Assembly (NCBI RefSeq): GCF_009498275.1
Contig: NZ_CP045643.1
Coordinates: forward strand, 5,890,001-5,954,000
Length of the DNA stretch: 64,000 nucleotides
DNA from: Streptomyces fagopyri
Lineage (GTDB): Bacteria; Actinomycetota; Actinomycetes; Streptomycetales; Streptomycetaceae
Direction: 5' to 3'
The first letter of the stretch is position 1, and the number at the start of each line of letters is the position of its first letter. The notes under the pieces were generated by a model. It was not told the DNA's origin. It saw only the letters and a list, made by a program, of their open reading frames with translations, and made no database searches. The position numbers and the translations under genes are program-made. Shown here piece by piece: positions 1-8,856 of the stretch.

Positions 1-554
1 TCGCCCTTGTCCGCGTCGCGCGGCTCGAAGGAGTCGGAGTCCACGCGGCTGCCGCCGCCGTTCGTCACCGCGCCGCCGCCGTTGTCGAAGTCGAGGTTGC
101 CGCGGACGCCGTTGACCTGGACGTCGGCGGGACGCAGGTGGTGCAGGTCGGTGCCGGGGCCGGTCACCTCGCCGAAGTCGCCGTGCGACTTGGCCCAGGT
201 GTGCTCACGGTTCCAGTCGCCGACGTCGCCGCCGTTGAGGGACTTGCTGCGGGAGACGCCGCTGTACAGCAGGATCACGTTGTTGCTGTTGTTCGGGTCC
301 TGGTCGGTGACCTTCAGCGCGTTCCAGACCGCGGCGTACGAGATCTTGCTCTGGCTGCTGATGATGGTGTGCAGCGAGGACTTCAGGCTCGCGCCGGTCT
401 TGCCGACCGCGTTCTTGTAGTACGTGCTGTCGTACGAGGTCGTGGTGGCACTCGCGGGGGTCGCGGTGACGGCCGGCAGGGTGAGGCCTACCAGCACGGC
501 GGAGGTGGTCAGCGCCAGCGTCTTCCAGCGCCGTACGTGCGTTGTCGCGGGCAT
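1..554 (-). CDS. Secreted endonuclease I family nuclease (partial)
   Basis: The reading frame starts at an ATG at 554 and runs off the left edge after 184 codons. Residues 1-36 form an export signal: an Arg/Lys-containing start, a hydrophobic stretch and an Ala-x-Ala end near residue 36. The mature part carries NREHTWAKSHG (115-125) and DLHHLRPAD (136-144), then an RGNLDFDN stretch. These match the His-metal active-site region of the endonuclease I family (EndA/NucM type), which cuts DNA and RNA without sequence preference outside the cell. Third codon positions are almost all G or C. The C-terminus is missing, so total length and any extra domains are unknown. Confidence 0.85.
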   Translation of the reverse strand, partial: MPATTHVRRWKTLALTTSAVLVGLTLPAVTATPASATTTSYDSTYYKNAVGKTGASLKSSLHTIISSQSKISYAAVWNALKVTDQDPNNSNNVILLYSGVSRSKSLNGGDVGDWNREHTWAKSHGDFGEVTGPGTDLHHLRPADVQVNGVRGNLDFDNGGGAVTNGGGSRVDSDSFEPRDADKG

Positions 555-748
555 CGTGGGGAGTCCGTTCTACGCGTGTCGATTGCGGGGCAATCGGGAG
601 CGTGACATGGACATGCGCTCCTGGGAATGGACAGGACGTGTCGGTTGCGTGTCGGAATCCGGCAACAGGCCTGTCGTGAGGGGGAGATGGGACACCGGAC
701 GGCCCCTGGCCGGAGCGTGGACGGGGGTCGTCCGGCAGGCCGGTCGCC

Positions 749-794
749 GGAGACGGAGACGGAGGCGGAGACGGAGACGGAGACGGAGGCGGAG
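749..794. repeat. GGAGAC/GGAGGC hexanucleotide tandem repeat
   Basis: Seven uninterrupted 6-bp units alternate between GGAGAC and GGAGGC, followed by a partial unit. All purines except the sixth base lie on the plus strand. It is intergenic. Confidence 0.9.
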
Positions 795-893
795 CCGAAG
801 TCGGTGTCCGGTCAGCCGGCGTCCGGCGGATCCGGGCGGTGGAGCGTCGGCGCGGAACGGGCCGAACGGCCGTACCCCGAAACGGAGTCGGCG

Positions 894-928
<35 letters not shown>

Positions 929-1168
929 TCCTGAACCCGGAGCCGAACGCCTCCGAGTCGCTGGTCTTGCCGTAGGCGCTCCCCTTCACCGCCGTGGCGA
1001 GGACCCGGGCCGGCCCGGTGGTGACGGTGGTGGGCGAGGATCTCAGGCGGTCGCGGTCACAGTCGGACGCGTCGGACGTTATGAGACGCATCGGGCGCAT
1101 GGGACGCATGGGATGCATGGTCGCCCGGGAGCGGACTCGCCGTGGAACAGTGGAGTCCGGCCGTTCCG

Positions 1169-2104
1169 TCAGCTCGTGGGCGTGGGCACCGAGGCCTCCT
1201 GCGGGGTGTCGGTGGGCACGTACCGCAGCATGCTCGCGCCGCTCCTGGAGGTGGCCGGCACGAGGTCCTTGTGAATCGCCTTGGCCACACCCTGGATCGT
1301 GCTGACGCCGTAGCTCATGGTGCTGTTCCCATGGGTGAGCACGGTGATCATGTAGTCGTGACCGGCGCCGTTGAAGGTGCCGACGCTGTGGACGCGCCAG
1401 CCGTGCGTGGAACGCGACAGCCAGCCGTTCTTGACGTGCACGGCGACCGAGGAGGGCGCTCCGGCCGGGGTGCCCCAGCGCTGCGAGGAGATGACCTTGC
1501 CCATGAGCTTCAGTTCGTAGGCGCGGGAGTTGTCGCTCAGCACGGAGTTCTTGGCGGTGAGCAGCCCGAGCAGTTTCTGCTCGTCGCGCACGGTGATCTG
1601 GGTGAGACCCCAGTAGCCGTTCGTGCCCGGCTTGGTCTCGGTCATCCCGGCGGCGGCGAGGAAACCTTTCACCTTGGTCATGCCGAGCTGATTCCACAGC
1701 GTGGTGGTCGCGGCGTTGTCCGACTTGGTGATCATGGCCGTGGTGAGCGTCTGCTCACGGGCGGTCAGATACCGGTTGTGCTTCTTCGCGTCCCACAGCA
1801 GCGTGGCCAGCACGGTGACCTTGACCACGCTGGCGGAGTCGTAGGCGGAGGTGGCGCGCAGGGTGCAGGTGGTCTTCGTCGTCCGGTCGTACAGTCCGAC
1901 GGCGACGGTGCCGGCACGGTTTCTCAGGGCCGCGGTGATGTCGGTCTGCAGCTTGGCGGCCAGACCCGCCTTCGCGGACGTACAGCTGACCTGCGGCGCC
2001 GCGGCGGCGGACGCCGGTGTCGCGGCCGCCGCGAACGGCACGATGACCCCGGCGCCGAGGCTCGCTGCGAGCATCCGGGCACGCCGGGATATCCGGTGAG
2101 TCAT
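1169..2104 (-). CDS. Secreted class A beta-lactamase-like serine hydrolase
   Basis: This 311-residue protein starts MTHRISRRAR; the ATG at 2104 is followed by a clear signal peptide with an Ala-rich cleavage region near residue 33. The penicillin-binding fold motifs are present in order: SVVK (Ser92-Lys95), SDN (128-130) and KNG (225-227) in place of KTG. An obvious ExxLN omega-loop motif, which carries the deacylating Glu in true class A enzymes, is not seen. The protein is therefore better described as a beta-lactamase-related serine hydrolase, possibly a penicillin-binding or peptidase-like enzyme. The open frame continues far upstream, but that part is low-complexity and overlaps repeats, so the start is placed at the signal peptide. 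Confidence 0.85.
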   Translation of the reverse strand: MTHRISRRARMLAASLGAGVIVPFAAAATPASAAAAPQVSCTSAKAGLAAKLQTDITAALRNRAGTVAVGLYDRTTKTTCTLRATSAYDSASVVKVTVLATLLWDAKKHNRYLTAREQTLTTAMITKSDNAATTTLWNQLGMTKVKGFLAAAGMTETKPGTNGYWGLTQITVRDEQKLLGLLTAKNSVLSDNSRAYELKLMGKVISSQRWGTPAGAPSSVAVHVKNGWLSRSTHGWRVHSVGTFNGAGHDYMITVLTHGNSTMSYGVSTIQGVAKAIHKDLVPATSRSGASMLRYVPTDTPQEASVPTPTS

Positions 2105-2217
2105 GGAGGTTCCCCATCTCCTTCGACCAGTACGTGCGCGCCTGCGGCGCACCCGACTGTCATGACCCGCGGGTAGGACCGAAAGTTGTACGTGTGTTCG
2201 TGTGACGTGAGTGCGAG

Positions 2218-2336
2218 GGCGACTCCTGCCGGGACGGGGCGACTCCTGCCGGGACGGCGCACGGCCCCCGGCCGGTACCTCCCGCCGGGACGGCGCACGG
2301 CCCCCCGCCGGTACCTCCCGCCGGTACCTCCCGCGT
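2218..2336. repeat. Tandem repeats in a divergent promoter region
   Basis: Two perfect 20-bp copies (2218-2237 and 2238-2257) are followed by two near-identical copies of about 36 bp beginning CGGGACGGCGCACGG (about 2250 and 2286) and a partial third ending near 2336. They fill much of the gap of about 350 bp between the divergent beta-lactamase-like gene and the ABC exporter gene. No gene is supported here. Confidence 0.85.
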
Positions 2337-2455
2337 GGCTCACCGCCACGGGCGGTGAGGGGACGGATGAGGGGATGATTGTTGCGGAGGGATGAAATCC
2401 GCTCCGTTCGGCGTTGGTCTCTTCCGGCGGAGTGAGATCTACGGAAGGCACCGGC

Positions 2456-5400
2456 GTGGCAGGTCAGCGGGGATGGGCACGGCGACTCGCCGGGTACGCG
2501 TGGCGGTACCCGAAGGACGTGCTGCTCGCGCTCGGGTCCGCGCTCGGCGGCATGGCCGTGCTGGCGGTGGTCCCGCTGATCACGAAGGTGATCATCGACG
2601 ACGTCGTCGGGAACCACACCCGCTCCATGGCCCCCTGGGCGGGCGCGCTGATAGCGGCGGCCGTCGTCGTCTACGTCCTCACCTACATCCGCCGCTACTA
2701 CGGCGGACGTCTCGCCCTCGACGTCCAGCACGACCTGCGGACCGAGATGTACGACACGATCACCCGGCTCGACGGACGCCGGCAGGACGAGCTGTCCACC
2801 GGACAGGTCGTCGGCCGCGCCACCAGCGACCTCCAGCTGATCCAGGGCCTGCTCTTCATGCTCCCGATGACCATCGGGAACCTGCTCCTCTTCCTGATCT
2901 CGCTCGGGATCATGGCCTGGCTCTCCCTGCCGCTCACCCTGGTCGCGCTGGCCGTCGCCCCCGCCCTGTGGTTCGTCGCCAGGCGCAGCCGCTCCAGGCT
3001 GCACCCCGCCACCTGGTACGCGCAGGCCCAGGCCGCCGCCGTGGCGGGCGTCGTCGACGGCGCCGTCAGCGGCGTGCGCGTGGTCAAGGGCTTCGGACAG
3101 GAGGAGCAGGAGACCGGGAAGCTCCGGGAGGTCGGCCGGCGGCTCTTCGCCGGACGGATGCGGACCATCCGGTTCAACGCCAGATACACCCCGGCCCTCC
3201 AGGCCGTGCCCGCCCTCGGTCAGGTCGCGATGCTCGCGCTGGGCGGCTGGCTCGCCGTACGGGGACAGATCACGCTCGGTACGTTCGTGGCGTTCTCCTC
3301 ATACCTCTCCCAGCTCGTCGGGCCCGTGCGGATGCTCGCGGTGGTCCTCACCGTCGGGCAGCAGGCCCGCGCCGGTGCCGAACGCGTGCTCGAACTGATC
3401 GACACCGAACCGGCCATCCAGGACGGCACCAAGACCCTCCCGGCCGACGCGCCCGCGACCGTCGAGTTCGACGACGTGTCCTTCGCCTACGAAGACGGCC
3501 GGCCGGTGCTGAACGGCCTCAGCTTCGAGATCCGGCCCGGCGAGACCCTCGCCGTCGTCGGCTCCTCGGGGTCCGGCAAGTCGACGGTGTCGCTGCTGAT
3601 GCCCCGCTTCTACGACGTCACGCACGGCGCCGTCCTCGTCGGTGGCCACGACGTCCGCGAGCTCACGCAGGAGTCGCTGCGCGCCGCGATCGGACTGGTC
3701 CCCGAGGACTCCTTCCTCTTCTCCGACACCATCCGCGCCAACATCGCCTACGGCCGGCCCGACGCCACCCAGGAGGAGATCGAGCGGGCCGCCCGGGCCG
3801 CCCAGGCCGACCGCTTCGTCAGCGAACTGCCCAACGGCTACGACACCAAGGTCGGCGAGCACGGTCTCACCCTCTCCGGCGGCCAGCGCCAGCGTGTCGC
3901 CCTCGCCCGCGCCATCCTCACCGACCCGCGCCTGCTCGTGCTCGACGACGCCACCTCCGCCGTGGACGCCCGCGTCGAGCACGAGATCCACGAGGCGCTG
4001 AAACAGGTCATGGAGGGCCGTACGACCCTGCTGATCGCGCACCGCCGCTCCACCCTCAACCTCGCCGACCGCATCGCCGTGCTCGACGGCGGCAGGCTCG
4101 CCGACATCGGCACCCACGAGGAGCTTCAGGACCGCTCCGCGCTGTACCGGCGGCTGCTCACCGACCCGGACGAGCTGGGCGGGGTCTCCCCGGGACACGC
4201 CCGGCCCGCGGCCGCGGCGGAGGACACCTCCGTACGGGCGGAGCTGGACGCAGAGTTCGACGCCGAGCGCGGTGTCACCCCGCGTCTGTGGACCGGCGAC
4301 CGCGAACCCCGGGACAACGCGCTGGCGGGCATGCCGGCCACGCCCGAACTCCTCGCCCAGGTCGAGGCGCTGCCCCCGGCCACCGACACCCCGGCCATCG
4401 ACGAGGCACGAGCGGTCACGCCCGAGGAGTCGTACGGACTGCGCCGGCTGCTGCGCGGCTTCGGACTCCCGCTCCTGGTGAGTCTCGGCCTGGTCGCCGT
4501 CGACGCCGGTATGAGCCTGCTGCTGCCCGTGCTGATCCGGCACGGCATCGACCAGGGCGTCTCCAGGATGGCCCTCGGCGCGGTCTGGGTCGCGGCGGCC
4601 CTGGCGCTGGTCAGCGTGCTCGTCCAGTGGTCCGCGCAGATCGGCGAGACCCGGATGACGGGACGGACCGGCGAGCGGGTCCTGTACTCGCTCCGCCTGA
4701 AGATCTTCGCGCAGCTCCAGCGCCTCGGACTCGACTACTACGAGCGGGAGCTGACCGGGCGGATCATGACCCGGATGACGACCGACGTCGACGCCCTGTC
4801 CACCTTCCTGCAGACCGGCCTGGTCACCGCGTTCGTCTCCGTCGTCACCTTCTTCGGCATCATGGGCGCGCTGCTGGTGATCGACGTCCAGCTCGCGCTG
4901 GTCGTGTTCGTGACACTGCCGCCGCTGGTCGTCGGCACGTTCTTCTTCCGCCGGGCGAGCGTCAAGGCGTACGAACTCGCCCGCGAGCGCGTCTCGGCGG
5001 TCAACGCCGACCTCCAGGAGTCGGTCTCGGGGCTGCTGATCCTCCAGGCCTTCCGGCGCGAGCGCTCGGGCAGCCGGCGGTTCGCGGAGGGCAGCGCCGG
5101 CTACCGCGCGGCGCGCATCCGCGGACAGTGGCTGATCTCCGTCTACTTCCCCTTCGTGCAGCTGCTGTCGTCTGTCGCGGCGGCCGCGGTGCTGATGGTG
5201 GGCGCGCACCGGGTCGACGCCGGGACACTGACGACCGGCGCGCTGGTCGCCTACCTCCTCTACATCGATCTGTTCTTCGCGCCCGTGCAGCAGCTCTCCC
5301 AGGTCTTCGACGGCTACCAGCAGGCGACGGTGTCGCTGGGCCGCATCCAGGAGCTGCTCCAGGAACCGACGTCGACGCGGGCCGCCGCCGAGCCGCTGGA

Positions 5401-6175
5401 GGTGCTCTCCCTGCGCGGCGACATCGCCTTCGAGGACGTCGGCTTCGCGTACGGGGACGACGAGGAGGCCCTCAGCGGTGTCTCCCTGAACATCCCGGCC
5501 GGGCAGACGGTCGCCTTCGTCGGTGAGACCGGTGCCGGCAAGTCGACGCTGGTGAAGCTGGTCGCCCGCTTCTACGATCCGACGGACGGGCGGGTCACCG
5601 TCGACGGCACCGACCTGCGCGCCCTCGACATCACCTCGTACCGTCACCGGCTCGGAGTGGTCCCGCAGGAGGCGTACCTCTTCCAGGGCACGGTCCGTGA
5701 CGCCATCGCCTACGGCCGGCCCGGCGCGACCGACGCCCAGGTGGAGGCCGCCGCCCGCGCGGTCGGCGCGCACGACATGATCGCCACGCTGGATGGCGGT
5801 TACCTCCACGAGGTCGCCGAGCGGGGCCGCAACCTCTCCGCGGGCCAGCGCCAGCTGATCGCGCTGGCCCGCGCCGAACTCGTCGACCCGGACGTCCTGC
5901 TCCTCGACGAGGCCACCGCCGCGCTCGACCTCGCCACGGAGAGCCTGGTCAACCAGGCCACCGACCGGCTCGCGGGCCGCCGTACGACCCTGGTCGTCGC
6001 CCACCGGCTGACGACGGCCGCCCGCGCGGACCGGGTCGTGGTCATGGACCACGGCCGGGTCGCGGAGGACGGCACGCACGACGAACTGCTCCTCCTCGAC
6101 GGCCGGTACGCCGAGCTGTGGCGGACCTTCGTGGGGGCGTCGGAACCGGAGGAGCCGGTCGGCTCGACCGCCTGA
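2456..6175 (+). CDS. Fused heterodimer-type ABC exporter (TMD-NBD-TMD-NBD)
   Basis: This 1239-residue protein contains two complete type IV exporter half-units in one chain. The first has membrane segments over residues 20-320 and an ATPase with Walker A GSSGSGKST (about 370), signature LSGGQ and Walker B LLVLDDATSA. The second has membrane segments over about 660-960 and an ATPase with GETGAGKST (about 1025), LSAGQ and LLLDEATAAL. The catalytic Glu after Walker B is Asp in the first domain and Glu in the second, giving one degenerate and one consensus ATP site as in heterodimeric multidrug exporters. The GTG at 2456 follows GGAAGG with 7-base spacing and opens the protein at MAGQRGW. An upstream start is possible but lacks support. 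The gene stands alone and converges on the next gene with an 11-base gap. Confidence 0.95.
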   Translation: MAGQRGWARRLAGYAWRYPKDVLLALGSALGGMAVLAVVPLITKVIIDDVVGNHTRSMAPWAGALIAAAVVVYVLTYIRRYYGGRLALDVQHDLRTEMYDTITRLDGRRQDELSTGQVVGRATSDLQLIQGLLFMLPMTIGNLLLFLISLGIMAWLSLPLTLVALAVAPALWFVARRSRSRLHPATWYAQAQAAAVAGVVDGAVSGVRVVKGFGQEEQETGKLREVGRRLFAGRMRTIRFNARYTPALQAVPALGQVAMLALGGWLAVRGQITLGTFVAFSSYLSQLVGPVRMLAVVLTVGQQARAGAERVLELIDTEPAIQDGTKTLPADAPATVEFDDVSFAYEDGRPVLNGLSFEIRPGETLAVVGSSGSGKSTVSLLMPRFYDVTHGAVLVGGHDVRELTQESLRAAIGLVPEDSFLFSDTIRANIAYGRPDATQEEIERAARAAQADRFVSELPNGYDTKVGEHGLTLSGGQRQRVALARAILTDPRLLVLDDATSAVDARVEHEIHEALKQVMEGRTTLLIAHRRSTLNLADRIAVLDGGRLADIGTHEELQDRSALYRRLLTDPDELGGVSPGHARPAAAAEDTSVRAELDAEFDAERGVTPRLWTGDREPRDNALAGMPATPELLAQVEALPPATDTPAIDEARAVTPEESYGLRRLLRGFGLPLLVSLGLVAVDAGMSLLLPVLIRHGIDQGVSRMALGAVWVAAALALVSVLVQWSAQIGETRMTGRTGERVLYSLRLKIFAQLQRLGLDYYERELTGRIMTRMTTDVDALSTFLQTGLVTAFVSVVTFFGIMGALLVIDVQLALVVFVTLPPLVVGTFFFRRASVKAYELARERVSAVNADLQESVSGLLILQAFRRERSGSRRFAEGSAGYRAARIRGQWLISVYFPFVQLLSSVAAAAVLMVGAHRVDAGTLTTGALVAYLLYIDLFFAPVQQLSQVFDGYQQATVSLGRIQELLQEPTSTRAAAEPLEVLSLRGDIAFEDVGFAYGDDEEALSGVSLNIPAGQTVAFVGETGAGKSTLVKLVARFYDPTDGRVTVDGTDLRALDITSYRHRLGVVPQEAYLFQGTVRDAIAYGRPGATDAQVEAAARAVGAHDMIATLDGGYLHEVAERGRNLSAGQRQLIALARAELVDPDVLLLDEATAALDLATESLVNQATDRLAGRRTTLVVAHRLTTAARADRVVVMDHGRVAEDGTHDELLLLDGRYAELWRTFVGASEPEEPVGSTA

Positions 6176-6186
6176 CGCCCGCCCGC

Positions 6187-6663
6187 TCAGCCCTTCTGCC
6201 TGATGTCGGAGATCTTCTTCGTCGACAGATCCGACTGGACGGTCAGATAGGTGTACGTCGGGTGCTGGGCGGAGCCCCAGGTCAGACGGACGGTCGACCA
6301 GGTGTGGCCCGCGCCGCTGTCGCCCGCCGTCACCTTCCAGGCGCGCGGCACGTCCTGGGCGCGCAGGACGCCGTCGGCGTGCTCACGGCCCTCCCACCCG
6401 GCCAGCCGGGTGCGCAGGCCCGAGGTCAGGTAGAACGCGCGCAGCTGCGGCCCGAGACGGCCGGTGCCCTGGTCGGTCACGGCGTCGATGTAGGCGCCGT
6501 AGAAGTCGGCCACCCGGTCGTACGCGGGGCCGTTGGCGCCGGCGCGTGCGGGCGGAGGAGCGGGGGAACCGGCGAACGCGGGCATGGAGGCACCGGCCGC
6601 GGCGAGGACCGCGGCGCCGGCGAACGCGCCGACGACGGCGCGGGAACGGGACGTACGGGACAT
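6187..6663 (-). CDS. Small secreted protein of unknown function
   Basis: This 158-residue product starts MSRTSRSRAVV with a classical signal peptide ending near AFAG (residue 31). The ATG at 6663 is preceded by a purine-rich AAAGGTGG. The mature part has one globular region of about 120 residues with several Trp and Tyr and no cysteines. No catalytic motif or known family was recognised. It converges on the large exporter gene with 11 bases between stops, and its own promoter faces the next divergent gene. Confidence 0.75.
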   Translation of the reverse strand: MSRTSRSRAVVGAFAGAAVLAAAGASMPAFAGSPAPPPARAGANGPAYDRVADFYGAYIDAVTDQGTGRLGPQLRAFYLTSGLRTRLAGWEGREHADGVLRAQDVPRAWKVTAGDSGAGHTWSTVRLTWGSAQHPTYTYLTVQSDLSTKKISDIRQKG

Positions 6664-6841
6664 CGGGTACCACCTTTCGCTTTTCTGACCGGTTGGACAC
6701 CGGGAAAAGCGGCGCGGTTGCCCCGAAAGCGGAAAAAAACCCATCTGGGTCACGAGGGGCGGGCGGCTGGGCCCGCGCAACCATCAGACGTATGTTCTGC
6801 GTCCGTACACCAGTACGTTCAATGGTCGGGGAGGGGCGATT

Positions 6842-7231
6842 GTGGACAGTGGTGCGATCCGCCGGCGCGTGGCGCTCGGTCTGGCTGTGCTGACCGCCTC
6901 CGGGCTGCTCGCGGTGGCGTGCCCGGGGAGCGCGCAGGCCGCCTCCTACTGCTCCGGACACAAGGTGCGCACGGTCCCCTTCGCGACCGGCTCCGTGCAG
7001 CTCTACCGGAGCGGCGGCTACGTCTGTGCCATGACGGTCCCCAAGAAACAGCAGTCGCGGAAACGGCCGATGTCGGTCAGCGTGCAGGCGCGCGGCAACC
7101 GTCCGGTGGTCGACGCGGGCCGCTTCGTCCACCACGCGGGCCCGGTCACGGTCCACGCGGGCCACCGCTGCGTCCGTATCAGGGGCTCGGTCGGCTCGGG
7201 TTCCGTGAGCTCGGGCTGGATCCTGTGCTGA
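6842..7231 (+). CDS. Small secreted cysteine-containing protein, unknown
   Basis: This 129-residue protein starts at GTG 6842, downstream of GGGGAGGGG. The signal peptide covers about residues 1-33 and ends in AQAA. The mature part of about 95 residues has four cysteines (in YCSG, VCAM, RCVR and the final residue), which could form two disulfides. It is basic, and no family was recognised. It is divergent from the previous secreted protein, and the peptidase gene follows on the same strand after 141 bases. Confidence 0.7.
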   Translation: MDSGAIRRRVALGLAVLTASGLLAVACPGSAQAASYCSGHKVRTVPFATGSVQLYRSGGYVCAMTVPKKQQSRKRPMSVSVQARGNRPVVDAGRFVHHAGPVTVHAGHRCVRIRGSVGSGSVSSGWILC

Positions 7232-7372
7232 TCCGGGCGTTCCCGGCCGGAGTGCCGGCGATTCCCGGCTGAATCACAGCAAAGTCACAGGTTTCCCTCA
7301 AGTCCCTCTGGTGTCACGTCAGTTGCTCCGCTAGGTTCCGGCGGACATCTGTGTAACTCCAGGGGAGGGTGC

Positions 7373-8815
7373 ATGCGCAAGGCGCTCAGATGGCTGCTGG
7401 CGCTCACGGTGCTCATAGGCACACTGAGCACGGCCGGGGCGGCCACCGCCGCCCAGCCGGAGGCCACCACCGGCACGACCACCGGGGACATCAAGGACCG
7501 TCTCCTCGCGATACCGGGCATGAGCCTGATCGAGGAGAAGCCGTACACCGGATACCGCTTCTTCGTCCTCGCCTACACCCAGCCGATCGACCACCGGCAC
7601 CCGTCCAGAGGGACGTTCCAGCAGCGCATCACGGTGCTGCACAAGGACACCGCGCGCCCGACGGTCTTCTACACCGGCGGCTACAACGTCTCCACGACCC
7701 CGAGCCGCCGCGAGCCGACCCAGATCGTGGACGGCAACCAGGTCTCGATGGAGTACCGCTTCTTCACCCCGTCCCGCCCCGCGCCGGCCGACTGGTCCAA
7801 GCTCGACATCTGGCAGGCCGCCAGTGACCAGCACCGCATCTTCGAGGCGCTCAAGCCGGTCTACACGCGGAAGTGGATCTCGACGGGCGGCTCCAAGGGC
7901 GGGATGACCGCCACGTACTACGAGCGCTTCTACCCGCGCGACATGGACGGCGTCGTCGCCTACGTCGCCCCCAACGACGTGGTGAACGACGAGGACTCGG
8001 CGTACGACCGCTTCTTCAGGAACGTCGGCACCAAGGAGTGCCGCGACCGGCTGAACGCGGTGCAGCGCGAGGCGCTGGAGCGCCGGGAGCCGCTGGAGAG
8101 GAAGTACGCCCAGTACGCCGCCGACAACGGCTACACCTTCACCACGATCGGCAGCCTGGACAAGGCGTACGAGGCCGTCGTCCTCGACTACGTGTGGGGT
8201 TTTTGGCAGTACAGCCTGCTCGCGGACTGTGCGACCATCCCGGCCGACGCGCCGCACGCCACGGACGACGCGATCTGGGACTCCGTCGACACCATCTCCG
8301 GCTTCTCGGCCTACGCCGACCAGGGCCTGGAGACGTACACGCCCTACTGCTACCAGGCGGGCACGCAGCTCGGCGCGCCCACGATCCACTTCCCGTACAT
8401 CGAGAAGAAGCTGATCCGCTACGGCTACCAGCCGCCGCGGAACTTCGTGCCGCGCTCCATCCCGATGACGTTCCAGCGGTCGGCGATGCGGGACGTGGAC
8501 ACCTGGGTCGCGCACCACGCCCACCACATGCTGTACGTCTACGGCCAGAACGACCCGTGGGGCGCGGAGCGCTTCCGCCTCGGCAAGGGCGCCCGTGACG
8601 CGTACGTCTTCACGGCGCCCGGCCTCAACCACGGTGCCAACGTCGCCGGTCTCGTCCCCGACGAGAAGGCCCTCGCGACGGCCCGCATCCTGCAATGGGC
8701 CGGCGTCGCCTCCTCCGCCGTCCAGGCCGACCCGTCGGCGGCCCGGCCGCTGGCCGGCTTCGACGCGAGGCTCGACCGGCGCGACATCGAGCGCGAGCCC
8801 GCGCTGCGCCCGTGA
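7373..8815 (+). CDS. Secreted S37-family tripeptidyl/prolyl aminopeptidase
   Basis: This 480-residue exported peptidase starts MRKALRWLLAL, with ATG 7373 after AGGGGAGGG. The signal peptide ends near TAAQ (residue 27). The nucleophile elbow reads STGGSKGGM with Ser174, followed by YERFYPRDMDG and YVAPND, as in the Streptomyces S37 aminopeptidases of the alpha/beta-hydrolase fold that release N-terminal peptides from oligopeptides. A conserved C-terminal segment (YVYGQNDPWGAE, then GLNHGAN) supplies the likely Asp and His of the triad. Length is typical of the family. It ends at a strong hairpin shared with the convergent lipoprotein gene. Confidence 0.9.
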   Translation: MRKALRWLLALTVLIGTLSTAGAATAAQPEATTGTTTGDIKDRLLAIPGMSLIEEKPYTGYRFFVLAYTQPIDHRHPSRGTFQQRITVLHKDTARPTVFYTGGYNVSTTPSRREPTQIVDGNQVSMEYRFFTPSRPAPADWSKLDIWQAASDQHRIFEALKPVYTRKWISTGGSKGGMTATYYERFYPRDMDGVVAYVAPNDVVNDEDSAYDRFFRNVGTKECRDRLNAVQREALERREPLERKYAQYAADNGYTFTTIGSLDKAYEAVVLDYVWGFWQYSLLADCATIPADAPHATDDAIWDSVDTISGFSAYADQGLETYTPYCYQAGTQLGAPTIHFPYIEKKLIRYGYQPPRNFVPRSIPMTFQRSAMRDVDTWVAHHAHHMLYVYGQNDPWGAERFRLGKGARDAYVFTAPGLNHGANVAGLVPDEKALATARILQWAGVASSAVQADPSAARPLAGFDARLDRRDIEREPALRP

Positions 8816-8820
8816 GACGC

Positions 8821-8856
8821 GGCTGCGCCCGCCCGTCACACCGGGCGGGCGCAGCC
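8821..8856. terminator. Bidirectional terminator hairpin
   Basis: A perfect 15-bp stem (GGCTGCGCCCGCCCG and its complement) has a 6-base loop. It lies 5 bases after the peptidase stop. Its loop contains the stop codon of the convergent lipoprotein gene, so one arm is coding sequence. There is no U-tract, as is common in Streptomyces. Confidence 0.8.

Noticed and set aside
2218..2336. Tandem repeats considered as a CRISPR array
   Set aside because: Repeats are directly adjacent without unique spacers, and there are only two copies each.
2392..5526. Very long plus-strand open frame overlapping the ABC exporter in another frame
   Set aside because: It translates to Arg/Gly/Pro-rich low complexity with no domain. 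Long shadow frames are expected at this GC content.
3299..6079. Long minus-strand open frame opposite the ABC exporter
   Set aside because: Its composition (Val/Asp/Glu/Gly runs) mirrors the sense codons. No motif or start signal is present.
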